A DNA stretch of 64,000 bases from an uncultured bacterium (GTDB taxonomy: Bacteria > Krumholzibacteriota > Krumholzibacteriia > LZORAL124-64-63), in NCBI GenBank assembly GCA_903912525.1, contig CAIWHK010000040.1, positions 62,001 to 126,000 of the forward strand. Direction: 5' to 3'. The position numbers and the translations under genes are program-made. Positions 42,947-51,398 of the stretch are shown here, in pieces (position 1 is the stretch's first letter; each line of letters opens with the position of its first letter). The notes beneath the pieces were generated by a model. It searched no databases. It was not told the origin of the DNA and saw nothing but the letters and a program-made list of their open reading frames with translations.

Positions 42947-43615
42947 TCAGGGCAGCTGCCACCCGAAGCGCAGCACGACGGTGTCCCAGTTGTAATCCAG
43001 TTCGGTGGGCGTCTCGAAGAAGCGGTACGAGCTGAACCGGTTCAGGTGCCAGACCGCGCTGATCTCGGTGTTGCCGAAGCGGATGCCGCTGCGCACCGAC
43101 ACGTCGAAGCTCTCGCCGGTGCCGGCGACGGCCGTCACATGGTCCTTGCCCGCCCCGTGCAGGCGGTTGTGCACCAGCGCCGGCGTCACGCCGAAGATCA
43201 GGCGCGCGCCCGGCCGGTTGGCCGTCCACAGCAGCTCCACGCCGTAGCGCACCGACGCCGCGCCGAGCGTCGCCTCGCCGTCGTTGCCCAGGCCGGTCGC
43301 ATCGCCGTACCCCACGTAGTGGACCGTCGGCGCCAGTGACCAGGCGGGTGTGACCCCGAATCGCCAACCCATCCCCGCCTCGAACCCCGGGATGGCGCCG
43401 GCGCCTTCCGGCGTGGCGTCCAGGCCGTCGGCCAGGTCGCGCAGCGGCACGGCCCAGCCGCCTTCGACCCACAGGCGACCGCCGCCGTCGGGCACCGGGG
43501 GCACGGCCGGCACCGGTGTGGCGGCGTGGGCGGTCACGGCTGCGAAGGCGGTGACCAGCAGGAGCATGGCGGCGTGGCGACGGATCACGGCAACGTTCCT
43601 TGCGGCGGCGTGCAT
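42947..43615 (-). CDS. outer-membrane beta-barrel-like protein
   Basis: A 222-residue exported protein with a signal peptide (about 1-32, 'MLLLVTAFAAVTAHA'). Alternating hydrophobic beta strands with aromatic ends follow ('GRLWVEGGWAVPL', 'AGMGWRFGVTPAWSLAPTVHYVGYG', 'YGVELLWTANRPGARLIFGVTPALV', 'SFDVSVRSGIRFGNTEISAVWHLNRF'), ending 'VVLRFGWQLP'. This is the pattern of a small eight-strand-type barrel. No family name can be given. The ATG at 43615 follows a GC-rich leader with a poor ribosome binding site. Confidence 0.78.
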   Translation of the reverse strand: MHAAARNVAVIRRHAAMLLLVTAFAAVTAHAATPVPAVPPVPDGGGRLWVEGGWAVPLRDLADGLDATPEGAGAIPGFEAGMGWRFGVTPAWSLAPTVHYVGYGDATGLGNDGEATLGAASVRYGVELLWTANRPGARLIFGVTPALVHNRLHGAGKDHVTAVAGTGESFDVSVRSGIRFGNTEISAVWHLNRFSSYRFFETPTELDYNWDTVVLRFGWQLP

Positions 43616-43706
43616 GGATGGTGGGCCCGCGCGGGGCGGGCGTGCGTGCGCAAGCCTAGCACCGGCCGACGCCGCTGGCAATTGCGGGGCCCAGCCGACC
43701 CCACTT

Positions 43707-43750
43707 GATTCATCTCTCTTGATTCATCTCTCTTGTGATTCATCTCTCTT
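43707..43750. repeat. three tandem copies of a 14-bp unit
   Basis: GATTCATCTCTCTT is repeated at 43707-43720, 43721-43734 and 43737-43750; a GT insertion separates the last copy. It lies in the 471-bp gap 43616-44086, which otherwise contains no supported gene. The unit is pyrimidine-rich and unlike the surrounding GC-rich sequence. Such a repeat can vary in copy number by slippage. Confidence 0.85.
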
Positions 43751-44024
43751 GCGCGCGCGCCGCGTCGGGAGGATCATGGGGTGGTCGCGTGTCCACCCCG
43801 GGGCCCTTTTGGGCCCGGCGTGCCCGCGGCACCGAGCGGTATAAGCGGAATGACCACGGCGACGGACTCGCCCGGGACCGACCACCTGCTCCAATCACGG
43901 GCAGCGCAAAGTCGTGTCGGGCGCAGGCTCCAGGCTGGACCAGCGACTCACGATCATTCGATCGGGTCCGGTCCGGGCGTAGGGAAGGAACCGGGCTGGA
44001 GCTCGGGTCGTGGCAGCGGAGATG

Positions 44025-44055
44025 CGAACGGGGACCCAGGAAGGGTCCCCGTTCG
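44025..44055. terminator. perfect 13-bp hairpin after the lipoprotein gene
   Basis: CGAACGGGGACCC and GGGTCCCCGTTCG pair perfectly around a 5-nt loop, 31 bp after the minus-strand lipoprotein stop. No T-run follows on either strand, so it may act as a terminator with help or as an RNA-stabilising stem. Confidence 0.55.
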
Positions 44056-44086
44056 TGCGTTTCGTCGCGTCGCCGCGGAGCCGGGT

Positions 44087-44758
44087 TCAGCCGGTCTGCG
44101 ACACCACGCCCGTATCCAGGTTCACGTACCACGTGCCGAGGCCGCTGACCGTGACCGTGGCGATGTTCGTGCCGTCGAACGTCACGGTGATGGTGTAGCC
44201 GGCGCCGGTGAAGGTCATCGAGCCGCCGGTCGGGTAACCGGCCGCCGACGCGATGGCCAGGTCGGTCAACGTGAAGGCCGCGCTGTACGGGCCCGTGGAG
44301 AACGTGCCGCCGCCGCCGACCACGGCCGAGCTGTCCACGCGGTTGAGCGCCGCGTTGACGTCCAGGCCCAGCTGCGCCGTGCCGCCGGCGTTGCCGATGG
44401 TGACGATGAGCGGGTCCGCGGCCCCGGTGTACATGCGCACCCAGTTGCCGACCGCCCAGGTGGCGGGCACGCCGTTGGCCCCCACCCGGAAGTCCAGGTA
44501 GACGGTGCCGGAAATGTCGCCGGCGAACGTGCGCGAGTAGACCTGCTTGGTGGGCTCGCTGAAGCTGATCATGTCGGGCCCGACCTGCACGATGGCCATG
44601 GCCACCAGGCCGGCCTGCGTGGCGGCGCCCTCCTCGGACAGCGCGGGGGCGGGATCCTGCGGCGCCGTGGCGTCGCTCTCGCAGCCGCCGGCCAGCAGGC
44701 CCAGCGCCAGCAGCGCGGCCATCAGCAGCGCCGCGATGGGATTGATCATCTTCTTCAT
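44087..44758 (-). CDS. lipoprotein of unknown function
   Basis: A 223-residue protein with a signal peptide and lipobox 'LAGGC' (Cys26). The mature chain is beta-rich and Gly/Thr-rich ('GDISGTVYLDFRVGANGVPATWAVGNWVRMYTGAADPLIVTI', 'TVTVSGLGTWYVNLDTGVVSQTG'). It lies 19 bp downstream of the DUF6588 gene, so the two are probably one operon. No family recognised. Confidence 0.78.
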   Translation of the reverse strand: MKKMINPIAALLMAALLALGLLAGGCESDATAPQDPAPALSEEGAATQAGLVAMAIVQVGPDMISFSEPTKQVYSRTFAGDISGTVYLDFRVGANGVPATWAVGNWVRMYTGAADPLIVTIGNAGGTAQLGLDVNAALNRVDSSAVVGGGGTFSTGPYSAAFTLTDLAIASAAGYPTGGSMTFTGAGYTITVTFDGTNIATVTVSGLGTWYVNLDTGVVSQTG

Positions 44759-44777
44759 GTTGTCGTCCTTTCGCCGC

Positions 44778-45728
44778 TTAGAACCCGAACAGCAGGCCCG
44801 CGGTGTAGGTGGTCAGGTCTCCATGGCCCATCTCGATGTTGAGCTTGGCCAGCACGTTCAAGGTGGCGCCGACGGTAATGCGGCTCTCCTGCCCGTCGTC
44901 GACGGTGAACGAGACGCCCGCGCTGCCGTCGGTCGGCACGTAGGCGATCGTCATCTCGGAACTTTCCTTCGCGTAGCCGCCGTACAGCGTCAGCACTGAG
45001 AAGCTGCGACTGGCGGCCAGGTACATGCTGGTGGCTTCGGCGTCGACGAGCGTGCCGACGCTGAACGACTGCTTGAAGTAGCCGACCATCACGTCGACCG
45101 GCAGGGTCGGCATCACCGAGTTGGCGTTCCAGCTGCCGCCAAAGCCCGACAGCTTCACCTTGCCGACGTCGCCCGCGTCGATCTCGGGCAGGTAGCGCAC
45201 GGTCAGGCGCAGGCCGGCGACGCCGCCGAGGCTGGCCTGGGGCACGGCCATCGGCGAGTAGCTCGAGCTGATCAGGCCCGCGATCGTCGCATTGCTGAAC
45301 ACCTGCACGCCGTTGACGTAGCCGGTGATCGAGCCTTCGGCATCCTCGTCGCCGAAGACCGTCGGGCCGCTCATGACGATGTCGCCCGGGACGCCCTGCA
45401 TGGCGGGATCGTCGGAGTAGTCGCCGAGGTCGTCGACGGTCATCGTCTTCTGGAAGGCCTTGTCGGCGTCGTTCAGCTGTGTGGCCATTGCCTTGACGCC
45501 GAAGTCGAGCGTCAGGCGCGACTTCGGGATGGCGGCGGTGTGGAAGATGCCGCTGTTGAGGTTGGGACCGAACGAGTACATGAACGGCGCCAGGTAGGCG
45601 CGCGCGTAGGTCTCGCCGACCTTTTCGATCTCGCCCTGCAGGTCCCCGGCCGATGCCGTCGTGACGGCGCCCAGCGCCAGCAGCGCCAGCAGGCCAAGGG
45701 CGGTGAGCCGCCCCAGAGACTTGAACAT
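44778..45728 (-). CDS. DUF6588-like outer-membrane protein
   Basis: A 316-residue exported protein: signal peptide ending near 'TTASA', then 'YARAYLAPFMYSFGPNLNSGIFHTAAIPKSRLTLDFGVKAMAT', the pattern of DUF6588 proteins of Bacteroidetes and relatives. The later part is beta-barrel-like ('LTLYGGYAKESSEMTIAY', 'LNIEMGHGDLTTYTAGLLFGF') and ends in Phe, as outer-membrane proteins do. Function unknown. It begins an operon with the lipoprotein. Confidence 0.82.
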   Translation of the reverse strand: MFKSLGRLTALGLLALLALGAVTTASAGDLQGEIEKVGETYARAYLAPFMYSFGPNLNSGIFHTAAIPKSRLTLDFGVKAMATQLNDADKAFQKTMTVDDLGDYSDDPAMQGVPGDIVMSGPTVFGDEDAEGSITGYVNGVQVFSNATIAGLISSSYSPMAVPQASLGGVAGLRLTVRYLPEIDAGDVGKVKLSGFGGSWNANSVMPTLPVDVMVGYFKQSFSVGTLVDAEATSMYLAASRSFSVLTLYGGYAKESSEMTIAYVPTDGSAGVSFTVDDGQESRITVGATLNVLAKLNIEMGHGDLTTYTAGLLFGF

Positions 45729-45892
45729 GGTATTCCCCTCCGCGAACTGGTTGATACGGGCGGACGGCGGTTATAGATTGCTTTCCCGTCCCCTCGGGTG
45801 GGCCGCCCAGCCGGCGGGACCCCCTGACCCGTCGGGTCAGGCCAGCATAGCAAAGACCGGTCCGGTGTTCCAGCCGGACGGAAAGTGCCGGG

Positions 45893-46576
45893 ATGACGAG
45901 CGAAAATGCGGTTTCAACCGATCCCGTGCCCATGGGCCTGATGCTCTGGGACATGGCCGGAACGCTGATTTCCATCGATCCGCACACCGGCAAGCCCAGC
46001 CCGCTGCCCGGCTGCGACGTCTACCTGCCTGAGCTGGCCCGCGAATTCCGGCATGTCGTGACGACCGGCGACACCGCCAACGAGGCCCGCCACACCCTCG
46101 GGGCGCACGAAATCCTGCCGCATCTGGTCCGTATTTTTGCCGACCTGCACGAGCCCGTGGGCAAGCCCTACGGCCGCGTGATCGAGGAAATGGGGGCTTC
46201 GGCGGACCGCTCCCTGGCCGTCGGCGACCGGATGCGGGCCGACGTGGGGTCGGACACCGACCGCGTCGTTTCCATCCTGGTGGGGCAGGGGGGCCTGGCG
46301 GGGCAGGCAGGTCTGGCGGGGCAGGAGGGCCGCCCGGTCAATGCCGGGATGATCGCCTACATGGTGCACATCCTGCGGCGGCAGTCGGCGGGCGACTTCC
46401 TGACCGCCTTCCACCACCTGACCATCACCGCAATGCCCGAGCCGGACGACATCGGCCCGCGCGCCGGCGGCGAAGTGGTTGCGGCCTGGCGCCGCGACGA
46501 CGGCTTCCCCTACCGGCTGCTGCTGTGGACGCACCCGGAGCTGGAGGGCCAGCGCGCCCTGATCGTCATTTCCTGA
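45893..46576 (+). CDS. HAD-like protein with DxAGT motif
   Basis: A 227-residue protein. 'LMLWDMAGTLIS' is motif I, with the phosphorylated Asp present but the second Asp replaced by Ala, as in phosphonatase-type HADs. 'VVTTGDT' is motif II and 'SLAVGDRMRADVGSD' the metal-binding motif. No cap domain fits between them. A repeated Gly/Ala/Gln stretch ('GGLAGQAGLAGQEG', about 132-146) and an unrelated tail follow. The function is unknown. It precedes the asparaginase-like gene by 38 bp. Confidence 0.72.
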   Translation: MTSENAVSTDPVPMGLMLWDMAGTLISIDPHTGKPSPLPGCDVYLPELAREFRHVVTTGDTANEARHTLGAHEILPHLVRIFADLHEPVGKPYGRVIEEMGASADRSLAVGDRMRADVGSDTDRVVSILVGQGGLAGQAGLAGQEGRPVNAGMIAYMVHILRRQSAGDFLTAFHHLTITAMPEPDDIGPRAGGEVVAAWRRDDGFPYRLLLWTHPELEGQRALIVIS

Positions 46577-46614
46577 GTTTTGCCGCGTTTCGCGCCGCGA
46601 AAGGATCCTGCGCC

Positions 46615-47115
46615 ATGACCGAGCCCATCCGCCTGTTCGTCACCGGTGGCACCTTCGACAAGGAATACAACGAGCGCGACGGCTCGCTGTTCTTCAAGGA
46701 CACCCACATGGCGGAGATGCTGAAGCTCGGGCGCAACCTGGCCACCGTCGAGGTGCGCACGCTGATGATGGTCGACAGCCTCGAGATGACCGACGACGAC
46801 CGGCAGGCCATCCTGTCCCAGTGCCGCTCGTGCCCCCACGACCGCATCGTCATCACCCACGGGACCGACACCATGGAAGTGACCGCGCGCCTTCTGGGAG
46901 AGCACATCACCGGCAAGACCGTGGTCCTGACCGGGGCGATGATCCCCTACGCCTTCGGGTCCTCGGACGGCCTGTTCAACCTGGGCGGGGCCCTCGCGTT
47001 CGCCCAGAGCCTGCCCCCCGGTGTCTATATCGCCATGAATGGCAGGCACTTCCGCTGGGACAACGTCCGCAAGAACCGGCAGGCGGGCGTCTTCGAGGAG
47101 CTGCCGCCGGCCTGA
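46615..47115 (+). CDS. asparaginase-type protein, N-terminal domain only
   Basis: A 166-residue protein with the catalytic domain of type I/II asparaginases: 'FVTGGTFDKEYN' (first Thr), 'DRIVITHGTDTMEVTARLL' (second Thr and Asp) and 'VVLTGAMIPYAFGSSDGLFNLGGAL'. The C-terminal domain of full-length enzymes (about 330 residues) is absent, and the gene ends normally. Stand-alone half-length members are known in other bacteria, so this is probably not a truncation. Activity and substrate are uncertain. Confidence 0.85.
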   Translation: MTEPIRLFVTGGTFDKEYNERDGSLFFKDTHMAEMLKLGRNLATVEVRTLMMVDSLEMTDDDRQAILSQCRSCPHDRIVITHGTDTMEVTARLLGEHITGKTVVLTGAMIPYAFGSSDGLFNLGGALAFAQSLPPGVYIAMNGRHFRWDNVRKNRQAGVFEELPPA

Positions 47116-47240
47116 TCGGCCGGCAATCCCGCCTGTTTTCCTCAGGATTCGACAAAGAAATCTCAACAAAATGACGCCCCTGCTGCGGCCAAACGGGGGT
47201 GACTGGGCCTTTCCGTATGTCGGTGGGGGTAAGGGCAATG

Positions 47241-47331
47241 ATCGGCAGCACCACCGGGCACATCATGGGATACATGTATCGCGATCGATGAAGATGGCAT
47301 GGGTATTTGCCTGACCGCTGGTGCTGCCGAT
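47241..47331. other. 12-bp inverted repeat with 67-nt loop
   Basis: ATCGGCAGCACC (47241-47252) pairs perfectly with GGTGCTGCCGAT (47320-47331). It lies in the 388-bp gap 47116-47503, which has no supported gene. The loop contains ATGGGATACATGTATCGCG-like partly symmetric sequence. It could be a structured RNA, a small element or its ends; no coding potential was found inside. Confidence 0.45.
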
Positions 47332-47503
47332 GTAACCGACGCCATGCTGACGATTCGGGGCCGGTAGGATGGGACGCAACCTTGGGCGAGGGTTGTGGAC
47401 CATTCGACCGGCCCCGTGACTTATCCCGGGTGCGCATTCCAGCGGGACATGCTATTGGTGAAGGAGAGTTGCGCCACCGTTCCCGCGTCCTGGAGATACG
47501 CAC

Positions 47504-47794
47504 ATGCTGAAGTTTCCCGCGCCGTTCCCCGCCTCCGTCTTCGTCTGCACCCACAAGCGCCCCGACGGCTCGCCGAAGCCATGCTGCGCCGATCGCGGCG
47601 GCGCCGAACTGCGCGACGAACTCAAGCAGATGTCCAAGGACCAGGGCCTTGAAACCCGCGTGAAGATCTTCACGAGCGGGTGCCTCGGCGCGTGCGAGCA
47701 GGGCGTGACGGCCGTGTCCTTCCCCGGGAACCAGCTCATGCTCGGGATCAAGCGCGAGGACCTGCAGAAGATCCTCGACGAAGTCGCCGGCTGA
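47504..47794 (+). CDS. thioredoxin-like [2Fe-2S] ferredoxin
   Basis: A 96-residue protein of the thioredoxin-like 2Fe-2S family (as in NuoE C-domains or Azotobacter Fd I-type). The four Cys are in 'VFVCTHKRP... PKPCCADRGG' and 'FTSGCLGACEQG'. The intervening helix 'AELRDELKQMSKDQGLE' fits the fold. GGAGA is 7-8 nt upstream of the ATG. It may carry electrons or sulfide; the partner is unknown. Confidence 0.88.
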   Translation: MLKFPAPFPASVFVCTHKRPDGSPKPCCADRGGAELRDELKQMSKDQGLETRVKIFTSGCLGACEQGVTAVSFPGNQLMLGIKREDLQKILDEVAG

Positions 47795-47808
47795 GCAGGA
47801 GGCGCACA

Positions 47809-48951
47809 TTGACCAACGGATCGGTGATGCCTGACGCGCCCCGGGGCCACAACCGGGCCGGCCGGGCGTTCCTGCTGGTGCTCGCGCTGGTCATCACGTT
47901 CTTCTTCCTGAAGATGATCCGCGGGTTCCTGATGGCGCTGCTGCTCGCGGGCATCTTCGCGGCGCTGGCGCAGCCGCTCTACCGCCGCACCATCAGGCTC
48001 CTGCGCGGTCGTCGCCGCGCTGCCGCTGCGGTCGTCATCGTGCTGATGGTGGTGCTGGTGCTGGCGCCGCTGGTCGCGGTGATGGGGCTGGTCACGGCCG
48101 AAGCCGTCAAGGTCAGCGACACCGCCGTGCCGTGGGTGCAGGACAAGCTGGCGAATCCCGACCAGCTCATGACCGCGCTGCAGACGCTGCCGTTCTACGA
48201 CCACATCGCGCCCTACCGCGAAGAGATCATGACCCGAGCCGGGCTGGCCGTGGGCTTCCTCAGCCGCCTGTTCATCAACGGGTTGTCGTCCGCCACCAGC
48301 GGCACGCTGAACTTCCTGTTCATGCTGACGATGATGCTCTACGCGATGTACTTCTTCCTGGACAAGGGCCACCTGCTGGTCGATCGCATCCTGTACTTCC
48401 TGCCGCTCGAGGAGAGCGAGGAGCGCCTGCTCCTGGACAAGTTCCGCTCGGTCACGCGCGCCACACTCAAGGGCGTCGCGGTCATCGGCCTGATCCAGGG
48501 GACGATGGGCGGCCTCGCGTTTGCGGTGGCCGGCATCCCGAGCGCCGTGTTCTGGGGCGCGCTGATGGTGGTGTCGTCGTTGATTCCCGGCATCGGCATC
48601 GGGCTGGTGTGGGTGCCGGCGGCGATCTGGCTGCTGGCCACGGGCCACGCCTTGTCCGGCATCCTGCTGGCGGTGTTCTGCGCGGGGGTGATCGGCAGCA
48701 TCGACAACGTCCTGCGCCCGCGCCTGGTGGGCAAGGACACGCAGATGCCTGAACTGCTGATCATGCTGTCGTCACTGGGCGGCGTGGCGATGTTCGGCAT
48801 GCTGGGCCTGATCATCGGCCCCATCCTCGGGGCGCTCTTCATCACCGTGTGGGAGATCTACGGGCGCGTCTTCGCCGACGTGCTGCCCAGGGGCGTCAAG
48901 GGCGCGCCCGAGGAAGCCAACCCTAGTCCCACTCCGCCGTCGCAACCTTGA
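47809..48951 (+). CDS. AI-2E family transporter (YdiK/PerM-like)
   Basis: A 380-residue membrane protein with eight-helix AI-2E/PerM topology. The family landmark is the loop-helix block 'LYFLPLEESEERLLLDKFRSVTRATLKGVAVIGLIQGTMGGLAFAVAGIPSAVFWGALMVVSSLIPGIG'. It exports small solutes; substrates vary in the family. The start is taken at TTG 47809 with CAGGAGG upstream. It ends 29 bp inside the convergent pyruvate kinase gene, an unusual antisense overlap of two real genes. Confidence 0.9.
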   Translation: MTNGSVMPDAPRGHNRAGRAFLLVLALVITFFFLKMIRGFLMALLLAGIFAALAQPLYRRTIRLLRGRRRAAAAVVIVLMVVLVLAPLVAVMGLVTAEAVKVSDTAVPWVQDKLANPDQLMTALQTLPFYDHIAPYREEIMTRAGLAVGFLSRLFINGLSSATSGTLNFLFMLTMMLYAMYFFLDKGHLLVDRILYFLPLEESEERLLLDKFRSVTRATLKGVAVIGLIQGTMGGLAFAVAGIPSAVFWGALMVVSSLIPGIGIGLVWVPAAIWLLATGHALSGILLAVFCAGVIGSIDNVLRPRLVGKDTQMPELLIMLSSLGGVAMFGMLGLIIGPILGALFITVWEIYGRVFADVLPRGVKGAPEEANPSPTPPSQP

Positions 48952-50344
48952 TGATGTTCGTCGTGCCCGCGCGGTGGAACGGCAACCCTGCCGTGATGAC
49001 CACCGCCTGCCCCGGCGTGACGTAGCCGTTCTGCAGCGCGGCGGCGATGGCCCCGCGCTCGAGCGCCTCGGCATTATCCGTCGGCCCCATCAGCACCGGC
49101 ACCGCGCCGAAGGTCAGCGCCAGGCGCACGGCCGTGCGCGGTTCGGGCGTCATCGCCAGCAGCGGCTGCCGCGGGCGGTAGCGCGCCACCTGGCGGCTGG
49201 TGCTGCCGCTGGTCGTGCAGGTCAGGATGGCGGCGGCGCCGATGTCGTCGGCCATCTCGACCGCGGTGTGGGCGACCGCAGCCTCGAAGCTGAGCGTGGT
49301 CGTGGCCTTCAGGCGCGCGTTCCAGCCCGCGTGGTCGAACAGCGGTTCGATGTCGGCCGCCACCTTCACCATCACCTTCACGGCCTGCACCGGGAAGGCG
49401 CCGGCAGCGGTCTCCTCGGACAGCATGATGGCGTCGGTGCCGTCCAGGATGGCATTGGCGACGTCGGTCACCTCGGCGCGCGTCGGGCGCGGGTTCTCGA
49501 CCATCGAGCGCAGCATCTGCGTGGCGGTGATCACCGGCTTGGCCATCGCGTTCGTCTTGGCGATCAGCATCTTCTGCATGCGCGGCACCGTCTCGAGCGG
49601 GATCTCCACGCCCAGGTCGCCGCGCGCCACCATGATGCCGTCGGCCACCTTCAAAATCTCGTCGATGTTGGCCAGGGCCTCGAACTTCTCGATCTTCGCG
49701 ATCAGCGGCACATCGTAGCCGCCCTCGGTGATGACCTTCTTGACCGAGGCCACGTCGTGCGCCGTGCGCACGAAGCTCAGCGCGATGAAGTCCACCTCGT
49801 GCGCCAGGCCGAACTCGAGGTCGCGGCGGTCCTTTTCGGTCAGGATCGGGGCATTGATGCTCCGACCGGGCAGGTTGATGCCCTTGTTCGAGCCCAGCGG
49901 CCCGCCCGCGATCACCTTGCAGCGGATGTCGTGTTCACTGGTCGACACGACTTCCAGCTCGAGCAGGCCGTCGGCCAGCAGCAGCGCGTCGCCGGCGCGG
50001 ACGTTGACCGGCAGGTCGGGGTAGGTCAGGCCCACCTCGTGGTCGTCTCCGGGCACGTCGCGGTTGGTCAGCGTGAATGCCTGGCCGTTCTCCAGCGTAA
50101 CCGTGCCGTTGGCCATCGCCCCGGTGCGGATCTTCGGGCCGGCCAGATCCTGCAGGATGGCCACATGGCGGGACAGGCGCGTCGAGACGTCGCGGATGTC
50201 CTTGATCGTCTTCGCGTGCTCCTCGAGCGTCCCGTGCGAGAAGTTCAGGCGGGCGACGTTCATGCCCGCTTCCATCAACTTCTCCAGCATCTCGGGACTG
50301 CGACTGGCGGGGCCGATCGTGCAGATGATCTTCGTCTTGTTCAT
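48923..50344 (-). CDS. pyk: pyruvate kinase
   Basis: A 473-residue glycolytic enzyme: 'TKIICTIGPASRSPEMLEKLMEAGMNVARLNFSHG', 'ILQDLAGPKIRTG', 'DFIALSFVRTAHDV', 'PLIAKIEKFEALANIDEIL', 'MVARGDLGVEIP' and 'ATQMLRSMVENPRPTRAEVTDVANAILDGTDAIMLSEETAAG'. The length and the allosteric C-domain are usual. AGGAG precedes the ATG. It lies 7 bp downstream of the SDR on the same strand and converges with the transporter, overlapping by 29 bp. Confidence 0.97.
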   Translation of the reverse strand: MNKTKIICTIGPASRSPEMLEKLMEAGMNVARLNFSHGTLEEHAKTIKDIRDVSTRLSRHVAILQDLAGPKIRTGAMANGTVTLENGQAFTLTNRDVPGDDHEVGLTYPDLPVNVRAGDALLLADGLLELEVVSTSEHDIRCKVIAGGPLGSNKGINLPGRSINAPILTEKDRRDLEFGLAHEVDFIALSFVRTAHDVASVKKVITEGGYDVPLIAKIEKFEALANIDEILKVADGIMVARGDLGVEIPLETVPRMQKMLIAKTNAMAKPVITATQMLRSMVENPRPTRAEVTDVANAILDGTDAIMLSEETAAGAFPVQAVKVMVKVAADIEPLFDHAGWNARLKATTTLSFEAAVAHTAVEMADDIGAAAILTCTTSGSTSRQVARYRPRQPLLAMTPEPRTAVRLALTFGAVPVLMGPTDNAEALERGAIAAALQNGYVTPGQAVVITAGLPFHRAGTTNIIKVATAEWD

Positions 50345-50351
50345 GGGGCTC

Positions 50352-51185
50352 CTAGTCCAGGAAGAAATCCGGGAACAGCGGTGTACCGGGGCACACGGCG
50401 TAGCGTTCCAGGTCCGTCTGGCCTTCTTCGGCCAGAACCCGTTCATCTATAAGGAAATTGCCCGTGCAGGTCCGGCTGTCCCGGGTCAGGACATACCAGG
50501 CGGCGTCGGCCATGATCCCGGGCTTGCGGCTGGCGTTGGCCACCCGGTCGCCGCCCAGCAGGTTGCGCACCGCGGCGGTGTCGATGGCCGTCCGCGGCCA
50601 CAGGGCGTTGAAGGCCACCCCGCGCTCGCGGAACTCGCCGGCCATGCCCAGGACCCACGCGCTCATGGCGTATTTGGCCAGCGTGTAGGCGGCGTGCCCC
50701 TTGAACCAGCGCTCGGTCATCGTCAGCGGCGGGCTGATGTTCAGCACGTGCGGGTTCGCGGCCTTCAGCAGGTGCGGCATCGCCGCCTGCGTCACCAGGT
50801 AGCTGCCGCGCGCGTTCACGTCGAACATGCGGTCGTACATCTTCATCGGCGTCTCGGCCAGCCCCGTCAGGCTGATGGCGCTGGCGTTGTTGACGACGAT
50901 GTCGATGCCCCCGAACGCGGCCACCGTGGCGTCGATGGCGGCCTGCACCTGCTCGTCGTCGCGGATGTCGGTGCGGCAGGCCAGTGCGCGGCCGCCGGCC
51001 TGTTCGATCTCGGCCGCGGCCGACTGGATGGTGCCCGGCAGCTTCGGGTGCTCGGTCGTGGTCTTGGCCAGGATGGCGATGTTGGCGCCGTCCTGCGCCG
51101 CGCGCAGCGCGATGGCCTTGCCGATGCCGCGGCTGGCGCCGGTGATGACGAGGGTCTTGCCGTGGAGGGAGCGGGTGGCGGGCAT
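50352..51185 (-). CDS. short-chain dehydrogenase/reductase, HSDL2-like
   Basis: A 277-residue SDR: 'LVITGASRGIGKAIALRAAQDGANIAI' (cofactor loop), 'DIVVNNASA', 'NISPPLTMTERWFKGHAAYTLAKYAMS' (Ser, Tyr and Lys of the active site) and 'NALWPRTAIDTAAV'. The sequence resembles the short SDR domain of HSDL2-type proteins. NADP preference is suggested by the basic residue in GASRGIG, though not proven. It precedes pyruvate kinase by 7 bp. Substrate unknown. Confidence 0.9.
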   Translation of the reverse strand: MPATRSLHGKTLVITGASRGIGKAIALRAAQDGANIAILAKTTTEHPKLPGTIQSAAAEIEQAGGRALACRTDIRDDEQVQAAIDATVAAFGGIDIVVNNASAISLTGLAETPMKMYDRMFDVNARGSYLVTQAAMPHLLKAANPHVLNISPPLTMTERWFKGHAAYTLAKYAMSAWVLGMAGEFRERGVAFNALWPRTAIDTAAVRNLLGGDRVANASRKPGIMADAAWYVLTRDSRTCTGNFLIDERVLAEEGQTDLERYAVCPGTPLFPDFFLD

Positions 51186-51272
51186 GGTGCGGTCCTTTCG
51201 GGGGCGAGTCGTCTCGCGGGCATCCTGAGGCACGGGCGTCGTTTCGGCAAGCGTGAGCCGCAGGCGGAGAGC

Positions 51273-51290
51273 GCTTGCGCCGGCGCAAGT
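51273..51290. repeat. dispersed palindrome family, copy 11
   Basis: GCTTGCGCCGGCGCAAGT, one left-end change. It lies upstream of the SDR gene and 98 bp before the next copy. Confidence 0.85.
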
Positions 51291-51371
51291 GGCGTCGCGC
51301 CAAAAAAAGTCACATGACATCACGACAGATTCGGAACGGGTGCCGCGCCGACGCAAGCGGGCAGGCCACCC

Positions 51372-51389
51372 GCTTGCGCCGGCGCAATA
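51372..51389. repeat. dispersed palindrome family, copy 12
   Basis: GCTTGCGCCGGCGCAATA: intact centre, outer right arm lost. It lies 9 bp after the efflux pump gene stop. Confidence 0.75.
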
Positions 51390-51398
51390 TCTTGACCG

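Noticed and set aside
51341-51358. TGCCGCGCCGACGCAAGC near copies 11 and 12
   Set aside because: It shares part of the right arm but the centre is broken, so it was not counted.
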